The position numbers and the translations under genes are program-made. Below the pieces are notes generated by a model that saw only the letters and a program-made list of their open reading frames with translations, had not been told where the DNA came from and made no database searches. This document shows positions 44,792-53,874 of a DNA stretch of 64,000 nt, in pieces (the first letter of the stretch is position 1; each line of letters begins with the position of its first letter). Source of the DNA: Neopusillimonas maritima (GTDB lineage Bacteria; Pseudomonadota; Gammaproteobacteria; Burkholderiales; Burkholderiaceae_B); assembly GCF_003576595.1 (NCBI RefSeq), contig NZ_NQOU01000001.1, forward strand, positions 1 to 64,000, written 5' to 3'.

Positions 44792-45896
44792 ATGGAAGTG
44801 GAACAACAGAACCAGCTTTTGGCCCGCATAGACGACTATGCGCAGCGGCAACATGCGCTACGGGGGTATCTTTGACTTCGCTGGCAAATCCGAACGCCTG
44901 CAAGTTGTAAACGCCGAGCTTGAAAGCCCCGACGTTTGGAACGACCCCAAACATGCCCAGGATCTGGGTCGCGAAAAGAAAGGCCTGGAAATCGTCGTTC
45001 AAACATTATCTGATCTGGAAACCGGTCTGAACGAAGCCAAAGAACTTTTTGAATTGGCCAGTGCCGACGACGACACTGAAACCCTGCAGGCGATCGAAGC
45101 CGATTGCAATGCCTTGGGCGAGCGTCTGGAAGAGCTTGAGTTCCGGCGCATGTTTAACAACCCGGCAGATCCGCTGAACTGTTTCATTGACATTCAGGCT
45201 GGTGCCGGCGGAACCGAGGCGCAAGACTGGGCCTCCATGCTGCTGCGCCAATACTTGCGTTATTGTGAACGCAAAGAATTCAAAACCGAAGTCCTGGAAG
45301 AGTCGCCTGGCGAAGTCGCCGGTATCAAGTCAGCCACCATCAAGGTGGAGGGCGACTACGCCTTCGGCTTTCTGCGCACGGAATCGGGCGTGCACAGGCT
45401 TGTGCGTAAAAGCCCGTTCGACTCGTCCAACGGGCGCCATACTTCTTTCGCCAGCGTCTTTGTCTATCCAGAGGTCGACGACTCGATTGAAATCGACGTT
45501 AATCCGGCCGACCTGCGTGTTGACACCTACCGCGCCAGCGGCGCCGGCGGTCAACACATTAACAAGACTGACTCGGCCGTTCGCCTTACCCACATACCCA
45601 CCGGTATTGTGGTGCAGTGCCAGAATGACCGCTCACAGCATCGCAACCGGGCGGAAGCCATGCAAATGCTGAAATCGCGGCTGTATGAACTGGAAATGCG
45701 CCAACGCATGGCGGAACAGCAAAAAATGGAAGACGCCAAAACCGATGTGGGCTGGGGTCACCAAATTCGTTCCTACGTACTGGACCAAAGCCGCATTAAA
45801 GATTTGCGCACCAGCGTTGAAATTTCGAACACACAAAAAGTGCTCGACGGCGACCTGGATCCTTTTATTCAAGCCAGCTTGAAGCAAGGGGTTTAG
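44792..45896 (+). CDS. prfB: Peptide chain release factor 2 with programmed +1 frameshift
   Basis: Class I release factor for UGA and UAA. The coding sequence is 44792-44872 joined to 44874-45896: 26 codons after ATG lead to CTT at 44870-44872, then an in-frame TGA at 44873-44875. Slipping by one base continues with GAC (44874-44876), giving 367 aa. The slip site GGGGGTATCTTTGAC, including the internal Shine-Dalgarno-like G-run, is the classic RF2 autoregulatory signal. Later motifs are the recognition tripeptide region [14 protein letters not shown] and the GGQ motif [16 protein letters not shown]. Neither a pseudogene nor two genes. Confidence 0.97.
44861..44876 (+). promoter_or_regulatory. 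RF2 programmed frameshift signal
   Basis: CGGGGGTATCTTTGAC: an internal Shine-Dalgarno-like G-run three bases before CTT-TGA-C. When RF2 is scarce the ribosome pauses at TGA and slips +1 on CTT/TTT, restoring RF2 synthesis. Confidence 0.95.
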
Positions 45897-45920
45897 CACC
45901 TGTTTCGCCAACGAAGCCCG

Positions 45921-45940
45921 GCAGCGGCCATAGCCGCTGT
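45921..45940 (+). terminator. Stem-loop after prfB
   Basis: Perfect seven-base stem CAGCGGC/GCCGCTG around CATA (45922-45939), extendable by a G-U pair. It lacks a T-run (GTCTCCC follows), so it may slow polymerase or protect the mRNA end rather than terminate fully. Confidence 0.4.
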
Positions 45941-45996
45941 CTCCCACTACCTAATATCGCCCTGCTGTTTACATACCTAATCTTTCCACGAAAGTT

Positions 45997-47520
45997 ATGA
46001 CCCATTCCTCCGATCCTGCTGCGCCTGTTGCCGAAGAAAACCACCTTATTGCAGAACGTCGCCACAAACTGGCGCGGCTGCGTGAAGACGGCGTGGCCTT
46101 TCCAAATGACTTCGTACCCGACAATAAAGCCGCAGACCTGCACGCCGCTTATCACGAGCATGACAAACCTGCTCTGGAAGCGCTCGCGCAGCCCGCTAAG
46201 GTGGCGGGCCGTATTATGCTTAAACGGGTCATGGGCAAAGCCAGCTTCGCCACATTGCAAGACGGTAGCGGCCGGATCCAGATCTATCTGGACAAAAACG
46301 GCGTGGGCGACGAGGCCTATGAGTCGTTCAAAACCTGGGATATCGGTGACATCATCGGCGTGGAAGGCACCCTTTTCAAAACCAACAAAGGTGAGTTATC
46401 GGTTCGCGCCGCCGGCATTCGCATGCTGGCCAAATCACTGCGCCCCTTACCCGACAAATTCCACGGCGTAACCGATCAGGAGCTGCGTTATCGTCAGCGT
46501 TATGTCGACCTGATCATGAACGAACAAACGCGCCACACGTTTATGGCGCGTAGCAAAGCGATTGGCCGCATTCGTCAGTACATGCTCGACGCCGGTTTCA
46601 TGGAAGTGGAAACGCCGATGCTGCACCCCATTCCCGGCGGTGCAACGGCCAAACCTTTCGTGACACACCATAATGCGCTCGACATGGAAATGTATTTGCG
46701 CATTGCCCCCGAGCTTTATCTGAAGCGCTTAATTGTGGGGGGCTTTGAGCGCGTATTTGAGCTGAACCGGAATTTCCGTAACGAAGGGGTGAGTCCGCGT
46801 CATAACCCTGAGTTCACCATGATGGAATTCTATGCAGCCTATACCAATTACCACTGGTTAATGGACTTCACTGAATCGCTGATTCGCCAGGCGGCTATTG
46901 CTGCAACGGGTAGCGCCACGTTTACTTATCAAGATCAGGAGCTTGATCTGGCCGCGCCTTTCGATCGTCTCACGATCATTCAGGCCATACAAAAGTATTG
47001 CCCTCAATACACCCAGGTACAGCTTGAAGATATCAACTTCCTGCGGACCGAGCTTAAAAAGTTGCGTGTTGACGTTGACGCCCCACCACTGAAGCAAGCG
47101 GGCATCGGCGCCTTGCAATTGGCTTTATTCGAAGAAACGGCCGAGGCGCAGCTTTGGAATCCAACTTTTATTGTGGACTATCCTGTTGAGGTGTCACCGC
47201 TGGCACGCGCCTCAGATAATCACCCCGGGATTACTGAACGCTTCGAACTGTTCATTACAGGTCGCGAAATGGCTAATGGCTTTTCAGAGTTGAATGACCC
47301 TGAAGATCAGGCCGCCCGTTTCCAGGCGCAAGTTGAGGCCAAAGACGCCGGCGATGAGGAAGCAATGTATTACGACGCCGACTACATTCGCGCGCTGGAG
47401 TACGGCATGCCCCCCACGGGCGGTTGCGGTATCGGTATTGACCGTTTGATGATGTTGCTTACCGACAGCCACAGTATTCGCGACGTGCTTTTATTTCCGC
47501 ATTTACGACGCGAAGATTAA
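45997..47520 (+). CDS. lysS: Lysyl-tRNA synthetase, class II
   Basis: Charges tRNA-Lys. 507 aa. N-terminal OB fold for the anticodon (about 60-150, [30 protein letters not shown]), then the class II catalytic core: motif 1 region [31 protein letters not shown], motif 2 [20 protein letters not shown] and motif 3 [15 protein letters not shown]. Follows prfB closely, the same prfB-lysS order as in E. coli. Confidence 0.98.
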   Translation: MTHSSDPAAPVAEENHLIAERRHKLARLREDGVAFPNDFVPDNKAADLHAAYHEHDKPALEALAQPAKVAGRIMLKRVMGKASFATLQDGSGRIQIYLDKNGVGDEAYESFKTWDIGDIIGVEGTLFKTNKGELSVRAAGIRMLAKSLRPLPDKFHGVTDQELRYRQRYVDLIMNEQTRHTFMARSKAIGRIRQYMLDAGFMEVETPMLHPIPGGATAKPFVTHHNALDMEMYLRIAPELYLKRLIVGGFERVFELNRNFRNEGVSPRHNPEFTMMEFYAAYTNYHWLMDFTESLIRQAAIAATGSATFTYQDQELDLAAPFDRLTIIQAIQKYCPQYTQVQLEDINFLRTELKKLRVDVDAPPLKQAGIGALQLALFEETAEAQLWNPTFIVDYPVEVSPLARASDNHPGITERFELFITGREMANGFSELNDPEDQAARFQAQVEAKDAGDEEAMYYDADYIRALEYGMPPTGGCGIGIDRLMMLLTDSHSIRDVLLFPHLRRED

Positions 47521-47532
47521 GTAATCAACTTG

Positions 47533-47569
47533 CCATTAAGCAGCACGCAAAGCGCTGCTTAATGGTTTT
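47533..47569 (+). terminator. Terminator after lysS, overlapping the fdx stop codon
   Basis: A perfect 12-base stem, CCATTAAGCAGC (47533-47544)/GCTGCTTAATGG (47554-47565), with a nine-base loop and TTTT after it on the plus strand. The right arm contains the fdx stop codon (47559-47561), so the same stem also forms at the end of the isc transcript. Confidence 0.75.
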
Positions 47570-47900
47570 CCTTGGCATGATTAATTGAATACTTGGGGAT
47601 TTCAACCGTTAAGTCTTCGTCGGCAATTTTCGCCTGGCAAGAAAGCCGTGACGTGGGCGTTAATCCCCACGCGCGGTCTAAATAATCTTCCTCGTTATCC
47701 GTCGCCTCGTCCAGGGAATCAAACCCCTCACGCACAATTACGTGACACGTAGTACAGGCGCACGACAATTCGCAGGCATGTTCAATTTCGACATGATTAT
47801 CGAGTAGCACCCGACAAATAGATTCCCCCGAGGGCGCGTTCTCTATAACCGCGCCTTCCGGACAAACTTCGGGGTGAGGCAAAACTGTAATTTTCGGCAT
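47559..47900 (-). CDS. fdx: [2Fe-2S] ferredoxin of the Isc system
   Basis: Adrenodoxin-type ferredoxin of 113 aa that supplies electrons for cluster assembly on IscU. Cluster ligands are in HACELSCACTTCHV (Cys43, Cys49, Cys52) and RLSCQAK (fourth Cys). The acidic helix FDSLDEATDNEEDYLDRAWGL is the usual partner-binding face. Last gene of the isc cluster; an iscX gene, present after fdx in E. coli, is not found here. Confidence 0.96.
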   Translation of the reverse strand: MPKITVLPHPEVCPEGAVIENAPSGESICRVLLDNHVEIEHACELSCACTTCHVIVREGFDSLDEATDNEEDYLDRAWGLTPTSRLSCQAKIADEDLTVEIPKYSINHAKENH

Positions 47901-47912
47901 AATACTTCTAAG

Positions 47913-49784
47913 TTATGGCTTGGAGACTTCATCAAGACTGCGACCCGACAATGCGCGGCGAATACTGCGATCCATTCTTCGGGCGGCAAACGAGTCGGTA
48001 GCCTGTGAAAGGCGCTCAACCGTCTGGCGCACCGCATCGGCAGTGGCGTTGCCTTCTTTCAGCACTGCCCAGCCGGCTTGCATGACTTGATCCACCTGCG
48101 CACGCTCATCGTTATCAAGAAGGTCACCGTCCGACTCAAGTGCAGACTGCACCGACTCCAGCAACTGGCTTAACTCAACCTGCTGCTCGCGCAAGGCACG
48201 TGCCTGAGCATCTTCCGAGGCATGACTCATCCCTTCACTCAGCATGCGGGCCACTTCGTCATCGGATAAACCATAAGAAGGCTTCACCGAGACACTGGCT
48301 TCGGCACCCGTACTTTCCTCACGCGCGCTAACGTTCAATAACCCATCGGCGTCGACCTGGAAAGTAACCTGAATGCGCGCGGCACCCGCTACCATGGGAG
48401 GAATGTCCTTTAACTCAAAACGCGCCAGCGAACGACAGTCGGACACCAGATCACGTTCACCCTGAACAACATGGATACTCATGGCTGTTTGGCCATCTTT
48501 AAAGGTCGTGAATTCTTGCGCACGCGCCACCGGAATGGTGCTGTTGCGCGGAATCACACGCTCAACCAACCCGCCCATGGTCTCCAGACCCAGCGACAAA
48601 GGCGTGACGTCAAGCAAGAGCCAGTCTTCACCCGGAGCACGATTGCCCACCAGCAAGTTGGCTTGCAAGGCTGCGCCCAAAGCAACCACCTGATCGGGAT
48701 CGAGATCGTTCAAAGGGTCGGTACCAAACAGTTTTCCTACTTCGCGCTGAATGACAGGCATGCGCGTAGCACCACCCACCATGACCACGCCTTTTACGTC
48801 AGTTATTTCAAGATCTGCATCACGTAACGTTTTGCGCGCACGGTCAAGCGTACGACTGACGAGCGGCTGTGCCCAGGATTCGAATTGCTCGCGACCCAGC
48901 TTCATTTCCACTGTATCGGCCCCTACTTGGGCGCTAAACACAGTTTCATCGGCATCGGTTAGCGCTTCGCGCGCTGCCCGTGCCGCCACATACAAAGCGC
49001 GCACGTCTTCCTTGCGATCTAGCTTTAGCGAATGCACTTGAGCAACCTGCTTGACAATTTCAGTGTCGAAATCATCACCGCCAAGCTGGGTATCGCCGCC
49101 TGTAGCAACCACCTCAAACACGCCTTTGCTTAAACGCAGAATAGAAATATCGAAAGTGCCGCCGCCCAAATCGTAAACCGCATAAACCCCTTCAGCCGCA
49201 TGATCAAGGCCATAGGCAATTGCGGCAGCCGTGGGCTCATTCAACAAACGCAACACTGTCAGGCCGGCCAAACGACCTGCATCGCGGGTTGCCTGACGCT
49301 GAGCATCATCGAAATAGGCGGGCACAGTAATAACAGCGCCAACCAGGTCGCCGCCCAGCGCCATTTCGGCGCGTGTCCGCAACGACTTAAGGATTTCGCT
49401 GGAAACCTCGACCGGGCTGAAATCACCTTGTACGGTACGCAGACGCACCATATCGTCACCTTCGGCAAAATCGTACGCAGCACCCTCAGCCTGAGCCTCG
49501 GCCAAAGAACGCCCCATAAAACGCTTCACCGAAGCAATCGTATTTCGCGTATCGCTTGCCTGATGTTCACGCGCTTCGTAACCCACCTGCACATCGCCAC
49601 TGGACAAATAGCGCACGACCGACGGCAACAACACGCGATGGTGTTCATCGGCCAAGACTTCGGGCGCACTACTACGCACCGCGCCAACCAATGAATGCGT
49701 TGTACCCAGATCGATACCAACAGCAAGTTTACGTTGATGTGGAACCGGGGAGTCGCCCGGTTCGGAAATTTGCAATAAAGCCAT
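47913..49784 (-). CDS. hscA: Hsp70-family chaperone HscA
   Basis: Specialised Hsp70 that with HscB drives cluster transfer from IscU. 623 aa. ATPase domain: [27 protein letters not shown] and [13 protein letters not shown]. The substrate-binding domain follows from about residue 390 ([23 protein letters not shown], then [15 protein letters not shown]). The helical lid is shorter than that of DnaK and lacks its C-terminal EEVD-like tail, as expected for HscA. It recognises the LPPVK motif of IscU, which is present here. Confidence 0.96.
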   Translation of the reverse strand: MALLQISEPGDSPVPHQRKLAVGIDLGTTHSLVGAVRSSAPEVLADEHHRVLLPSVVRYLSSGDVQVGYEAREHQASDTRNTIASVKRFMGRSLAEAQAEGAAYDFAEGDDMVRLRTVQGDFSPVEVSSEILKSLRTRAEMALGGDLVGAVITVPAYFDDAQRQATRDAGRLAGLTVLRLLNEPTAAAIAYGLDHAAEGVYAVYDLGGGTFDISILRLSKGVFEVVATGGDTQLGGDDFDTEIVKQVAQVHSLKLDRKEDVRALYVAARAAREALTDADETVFSAQVGADTVEMKLGREQFESWAQPLVSRTLDRARKTLRDADLEITDVKGVVMVGGATRMPVIQREVGKLFGTDPLNDLDPDQVVALGAALQANLLVGNRAPGEDWLLLDVTPLSLGLETMGGLVERVIPRNSTIPVARAQEFTTFKDGQTAMSIHVVQGERDLVSDCRSLARFELKDIPPMVAGAARIQVTFQVDADGLLNVSAREESTGAEASVSVKPSYGLSDDEVARMLSEGMSHASEDAQARALREQQVELSQLLESVQSALESDGDLLDNDERAQVDQVMQAGWAVLKEGNATADAVRQTVERLSQATDSFAARRMDRSIRRALSGRSLDEVSKP

Positions 49785-49790
49785 AAATAA

Positions 49791-50324
49791 TTATTGGTTC
49801 CGGTCTGCCAGTTCGTGTTTTGCCACCTGAATTTCGCTTAGCAGCTTATCCAGGAACATCCATTCGCGCACCTTCGCAGCAGCCGCATTCGCATCGTTAT
49901 TCTCGTCGAGAAGCGCAGCAACATGACACTGCATGTCTGCAATCGCTTCTTTGATCTCTGTATCCAACGCTAAAAAGGCTTCGGGCTTTGCCGCCGATTT
50001 CGCTTCATCGAGCGTTTCGCGCCATTCCATTTGGCGCATCAGAAAAGCCCCATCCATTCGCGTGTTGCTTTCGGTTTGCAAATCGCAGCCGGCCAGCTCG
50101 CATAAATAGCGTGCGCGCGCCAGCGGCTGCTTAAGCACCCGATACCCTTCGTTAATGGTAGACGCCCATTGCATGGCGACACGCTTTTCGGCTGAGGTGG
50201 CGTTGGCGAATCGGTCGGGGTGCACTTGCCCCGCCAATTGTCGCCAACGTGCTTCAAGCAAATGCGTATCCAGTGCGAAAGTTTGCGGAAAATTGAATAA
50301 CTCGAAGTAGTTTTGAGACGACAC
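49791..50324 (-). CDS. hscB: Co-chaperone HscB
   Basis: J-domain protein of 177 aa that brings IscU to HscA. The J domain occupies residues 1-75 with the HPD motif in AGQVHPDRFANATSAEK. The C-terminal three-helix domain that binds IscU follows (FLMRQMEWRETLDEAKS). It starts two bases after the iscA stop. Confidence 0.95.
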   Translation of the reverse strand: MSSQNYFELFNFPQTFALDTHLLEARWRQLAGQVHPDRFANATSAEKRVAMQWASTINEGYRVLKQPLARARYLCELAGCDLQTESNTRMDGAFLMRQMEWRETLDEAKSAAKPEAFLALDTEIKEAIADMQCHVAALLDENNDANAAAAKVREWMFLDKLLSEIQVAKHELADRNQ

Positions 50325-50325
50325 A

Positions 50326-50649
50326 CTACACCGTAAATGATTCGCCGCAACCGCAGGTTGCCTTTTCGTTGGGGTTTGTGAACCTAAACCCCTCGTTCAA
50401 GCCTTCGCGACCATAATCAAGTTGTGTTCCCTCAAGGTACGGCAAGCTTTTGGCATCGATAAAAACCTTTACACCGTGCTGTTCGAAAACCGAATCGTCG
50501 GAGTTTGGTTCATCGACATATTCAAGCTTGTACGCCATACCGGAGCAACCCGTTGTGCGCACACCCAAGCGCAAACCCAGGCCCTTGCCACGTTTTGCCA
50601 GATAGCGGCTGACATGATCAGCCGCTTGCGGAGTAAGCGTAATACCCAT
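50326..50649 (-). CDS. iscA: Iron-sulfur cluster assembly protein IscA
   Basis: A-type carrier of 107 aa. The three cluster/iron ligands are Cys35 in TTGCSGMAY and Cys99/Cys101 in [10 protein letters not shown]. It passes clusters to [4Fe-4S] targets such as LeuC. Cotranscribed between iscU and hscB. Confidence 0.96.
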   Translation of the reverse strand: MGITLTPQAADHVSRYLAKRGKGLGLRLGVRTTGCSGMAYKLEYVDEPNSDDSVFEQHGVKVFIDAKSLPYLEGTQLDYGREGLNEGFRFTNPNEKATCGCGESFTV

Positions 50650-50653
50650 AGTT

Positions 50654-51043
50654 TTAATCCTGTTTGCTATGCGTTTCCTTGTAATTCTGAACAGCCGCCT
50701 TGATGGCGTCTTCGGCCAGAATGGAACAGTGAATTTTCACCGGTGGCAAAGCCAGCTCTTCGGCAATTTGCGTGTTGCGAATTTCCATTGCCTGATCGAG
50801 CGTTTTGCCTTTAACCCATTCGGTTACAAGCGAACTGGAGGCAATAGCCGAGCCGCAGCCATAGGTTTTAAAACGCGCGTCTTCAATAACACCCGATTCA
50901 TTCACCTTGATTTGCAGTTTCATGACGTCGCCACAGGCAGGGGCGCCAACCATACCGGTACCCACGCCGGCATCGCCTTTTTCAAAACCACCCACGTTGC
51001 GGGGGTTTTCATAGTGATCCAGTACTTTTTCGCTATAAGCCAT
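50654..51043 (-). CDS. iscU: Iron-sulfur cluster scaffold IscU
   Basis: Scaffold on which the cluster is built, 129 aa. Cluster ligands Cys37 (APACGDVM), Cys63 (TYGCGSA) and Cys106 (KIHCSIL) are present. LPPVK at 99-103 is the HscA recognition motif. Starts 29 bases after iscS. Confidence 0.97.
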   Translation of the reverse strand: MAYSEKVLDHYENPRNVGGFEKGDAGVGTGMVGAPACGDVMKLQIKVNESGVIEDARFKTYGCGSAIASSSLVTEWVKGKTLDQAMEIRNTQIAEELALPPVKIHCSILAEDAIKAAVQNYKETHSKQD

Positions 51044-51072
51044 GATGTGCTCCTTGTATTTCTCTTAAATCT

Positions 51073-52284
51073 TTAGTGTGCGGCCCATTGAACCGTATCC
51101 AGGTCAACCCCTTCCTGCACCATTTCCCACAGTGGGGACATATCGCGCAGTTTGCCGACCCGGGCCTTTAATAGTTCGACTGCAAAATCAATATCTTGTT
51201 CAGTGGTAAAACGCCCCAGGGTGAAACGAATGGAGCTATGTGCCAATTCGTCGTTCCGGCCTAATGCGCGTAGTACATAGGAAGGTTCCAGACTCGCCGA
51301 AGTACAGGCCGACCCACTGGAGACCGCCAATTCTTTGATGGCCATAATGAGTGACTCGCCTTCCACATAGTTGAAACTTACGTTCAAGTTGTGCGGAACG
51401 CGTTGTTCCATATCACCATTCAGGTAAACCTCTTCAATTTCGGAAACGCCGTTCCACAGGCGGTCGCGCAGAACACGAATGCGTTCATTTTCTGTGCCCA
51501 TCTCTTGTTTGGCCAAACGGAAAGCCTCGCCCATACCTACGATTTGGTGCGTTGGCAACGTACCTGAGCGGAAACCGCGTTCGTGACCGCCACCATGAAT
51601 TTGCGCCAAAATGCGAATACGAGGTTTACGGCGGATAAACAATGCACCCATGCCTTTCGGGCCATACGTTTTATGTGCCGAAAAAGACATCAGGTCTACC
51701 TTCAGCTTTTGCAGGTCGATTTCCACTTTACCCGTTGCTTGGGCCGCATCAACATGGAAAATAATGCCTTTTTCGCGGCAAATCTCGCCAATGGTTTCAA
51801 TGTCCTGAATGACACCGATTTCGTTGTTCACCATTAAAACAGACACCACACTGGTATCAGAGCGCAACGCTTGCTTGAAGACTTCAAGATCAAGCAAACC
51901 GTTTTCTTGAACATCGAGGTAAGTAACCTCAAAACCCTGGCGCTCAAGTTCACGACAGGTATCAAGCGTCGCCTTGTGCTCGGTTTTCAGCGTAATAATG
52001 TGTTTACCGCGCTCGGCGTAAAAATGCGCCGCGCCTTTCACCGCCAGGTTAATGGATTCGGTTGCGCCGGATGTCCAGATAATTTCACGCGAATCGGCAT
52101 TCACCAGGTCGGCAACCTGAGCACGCGCCTGTTCCACCGCCTCTTCCGCTTCCCAACCGAAAGCATGACTGCGTGACGCAGGATTACCGTAATGCTCGTA
52201 AAGCCACGGAACCATTTTCTCGACAACGCGGGGGTCAACCGGCGTTGTGGATGAATAATCTAAATAAACAGGACGTGAAGACAT
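51073..52284 (-). CDS. iscS: Cysteine desulfurase IscS
   Basis: PLP enzyme of 403 aa that provides sulfur for clusters and tRNA thiolation. [15 protein letters not shown] at the start, the PLP Lys in [16 protein letters not shown] (about residue 206), and the mobile-loop catalytic Cys in [14 protein letters not shown] (about 328). Ends with [11 protein letters not shown], the IscU-docking tail. Confidence 0.97.
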   Translation of the reverse strand: MSSRPVYLDYSSTTPVDPRVVEKMVPWLYEHYGNPASRSHAFGWEAEEAVEQARAQVADLVNADSREIIWTSGATESINLAVKGAAHFYAERGKHIITLKTEHKATLDTCRELERQGFEVTYLDVQENGLLDLEVFKQALRSDTSVVSVLMVNNEIGVIQDIETIGEICREKGIIFHVDAAQATGKVEIDLQKLKVDLMSFSAHKTYGPKGMGALFIRRKPRIRILAQIHGGGHERGFRSGTLPTHQIVGMGEAFRLAKQEMGTENERIRVLRDRLWNGVSEIEEVYLNGDMEQRVPHNLNVSFNYVEGESLIMAIKELAVSSGSACTSASLEPSYVLRALGRNDELAHSSIRFTLGRFTTEQDIDFAVELLKARVGKLRDMSPLWEMVQEGVDLDTVQWAAH

Positions 52285-52298
52285 CGACCAACTCCTTA

Positions 52299-52814
52299 TT
52301 AAACCGGCATTGACGGCGCAACCTTGGCGCTCGCCACTTTACTTACCTTGACTGTATTTTCATTACGTTCTGCAGCGGCATCATGTAATGCCCGCATGCG
52401 TTGTTTGTCGACCAGGTCTTGCAATGAGACCGAATCGAGGTATTCCACCATTTTGTGATTTAACGTTGTCCAGAGCTCGTGTGTCATGCAACGGCTTGAA
52501 TGCCCCGTACGACCCACGTTGCAATCTTCCTTACCGCCACAACTGGTGGCGTCGAGCGGTTCGTCGACTGCGAATACGATATCGGCCACGGTGACATCGC
52601 GCGCTAAGCGAGCCAGAGAATAACCGCCACCCGGACCCCGCACGCTGTCAACCAATTCGTGGCGGCGCAGCTTACCGAACAATTGCTCCAGGTAAGACAG
52701 CGATATATTTTGCCTTTGACTGATTGCCGCCAACGTAACCGGACCGCTGTGCTGACGCAACGCCAAGTCGATCATGGCGGTAACGGCAAAGCGCCCTTTT
52801 GTGGTTAATCGCAT
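52299..52814 (-). CDS. iscR: Iron-sulfur-sensing regulator IscR
   Basis: Rrf2-family repressor of 171 aa. Winged helix at residues 1-65 ([51 protein letters not shown]). [2Fe-2S] ligands are Cys92, Cys98 and Cys109 with His112; the gap between the second and third Cys is five residues longer than in E. coli (92, 98, 104, His107). Start ATG at 52814 has AAGGA six bases upstream. Two IscR-type sites overlap its own promoter. Confidence 0.95.
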   Translation of the reverse strand: MRLTTKGRFAVTAMIDLALRQHSGPVTLAAISQRQNISLSYLEQLFGKLRRHELVDSVRGPGGGYSLARLARDVTVADIVFAVDEPLDATSCGGKEDCNVGRTGHSSRCMTHELWTTLNHKMVEYLDSVSLQDLVDKQRMRALHDAAAERNENTVKVSKVASAKVAPSMPV

Positions 52815-52868
52815 ATGATTTCCTTGCCAGTGTCTGTGCAAACAACAGGAATGAATCTCTACTAATTA

Positions 52869-52923
52869 ATTCCCGACTATTTGACTCAAGTATAGCAAAT
52901 ACCCGACTGAATTGCTAGGTTAA
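52869..52923 (-). promoter_or_regulatory. isc promoter with two tandem type-1 IscR sites
   Basis: On the minus strand a 25-base element at 52893-52869 (ATAC-TTGA..., ending TAGTCGGGAAT) matches the type-1 IscR motif. A second copy at 52923-52899 ends in CAGTCGGGTAT. The two start exactly 30 bases apart. A -10 TATACT (52894-52889) lies between and overlaps the downstream site, explaining autorepression by holo-IscR. Confidence 0.75.
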
Positions 52924-52931
52924 ACAGATAC

Positions 52932-52957
52932 AAAAAACCGGGCTAAAGCCCGGCTTT
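52932..52957 (-). terminator. Intrinsic terminator after the phosphatase gene, possibly bidirectional
   Basis: CCGGGCT (52938-52944) pairs with AGCCCGG (52947-52953). Six T follow on the minus strand (52937-52932) and four T on the plus strand (52955-52958). It insulates the isc promoter from the upstream phosphatase gene. Confidence 0.85.
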
Positions 52958-53012
52958 TCGAAGAGGACCACAAGAGTAGCCCCAACAACCTGAACACCCG
53001 TAAACGGCTGTC

Positions 53013-53504
53013 TTAAGCTGCCTGATACTGAGTAGCGCGCTTGCGAACGACTTCAAGGACGCCTTGACAGGCATCTTCAAGGTAATCGAGCACCTTATTG
53101 AAACCATCGGGGCCGCCGTAATAGGGGTCGGCAATCGTGGCTTCCTCAAACTCATTAGCAAAACGCATAAGCAACATCAGCTTGTGCCGATAGACCCGGG
53201 GGCACTGTTGCTGCAATGCGGAAAGATTTTCCCAGTCCATCACCAGAATGAAGTCGAACTCGCGGAAATCATCCGCCGTGACTTGACGTGCAACGCATTG
53301 GGAAATGTCGTAACCGCGCTTGCGTGCCGCAGCCTGAGCCCGCGCGTCGGGAGACTCGCCCACATGAAAACCATGTGTAGCAGCCGAATCAACACCCACC
53401 AGACCAGAAAGACCCGCTTCTTCGATCATTTGACGAAAAACGCCTTCTGCGCTGGGCGAGCGGCAAATATTACCTGTGCAAACAAAAAGTACCTTAGTCA
53501 TCAT
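53013..53504 (-). CDS. Low-molecular-weight protein-tyrosine phosphatase
   Basis: Phosphatase of 163 aa (or 162 from the next ATG). Active-site loop VLFVCTGNICRSPSAEG at the N-terminus, general acid in IADPYYGGPDGF, and FDFILVMDWENLSAL. In bacteria such enzymes act on tyrosine-phosphorylated proteins, often exopolysaccharide kinases, but no capsule genes are nearby. Start at the double ATG 53504/53501; the longer frame has no ribosome site. Confidence 0.9.
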   Translation of the reverse strand: MMTKVLFVCTGNICRSPSAEGVFRQMIEEAGLSGLVGVDSAATHGFHVGESPDARAQAAARKRGYDISQCVARQVTADDFREFDFILVMDWENLSALQQQCPRVYRHKLMLLMRFANEFEEATIADPYYGGPDGFNKVLDYLEDACQGVLEVVRKRATQYQAA

Positions 53505-53874
53505 GGATGAGATTGTGAGGGAAAACCCGAAATAAGGCAATAGATTTAAGCGTAAAATTTTTCTTCACGCAAGACGATTTGTTATAAAGGTATCATCCAA
53601 AGCCCGGTTTAATCCGGTCCCGCCGCGAAGCGGCACGACGCGCCAAACCTAATCGAAAAGATGGCCAGATCTGGAGTAATGCACTGCAACAAGCGCCTCG
53701 GAGCCGCATTTTCATCGTAATTCCGGGAAAAGACGTAAAACAGGTGTCTTCTGAATGACAAGCAGCCCCTTCTCGCCTTATTGAGCCAACATCGTTGCAA
53801 TTTAGCAACAGCCTAACGCCTACCGCAGAAGACACATGGAACAAATAAGTTTTTCACATTACTGTATAAGTAAA
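53505..53874. other. 370-base gap between the phosphatase gene and uvrB
   Basis: No credible gene. It holds several inverted repeats: GCCGC-GAA-GCGGC (53622-53634), CCGG-TTTAAT-CCGG just before it, GTTGC/GCAAC (53794-53809), and ten-base arms GTGTCTTCTG (53744-53753)/CAGAAGACAC (53826-53835) that enclose the last hairpin. An untranslated RNA or only the promoter of the phosphatase gene could lie here. An 83-codon open frame on the minus strand has no ribosome site or recognisable domain. Confidence 0.5.

Noticed and set aside
44838-45896. Truncated prfB starting at 44838
   Set aside because: The true start at 44792 with the CTT-TGA-C frameshift restores the full RF2 N-terminus.
53593-53844. 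83-codon open frame on the minus strand in the gap before the phosphatase gene
   Set aside because: No ribosome site, no recognisable domain and Cys/Arg-rich composition typical of chance frames.
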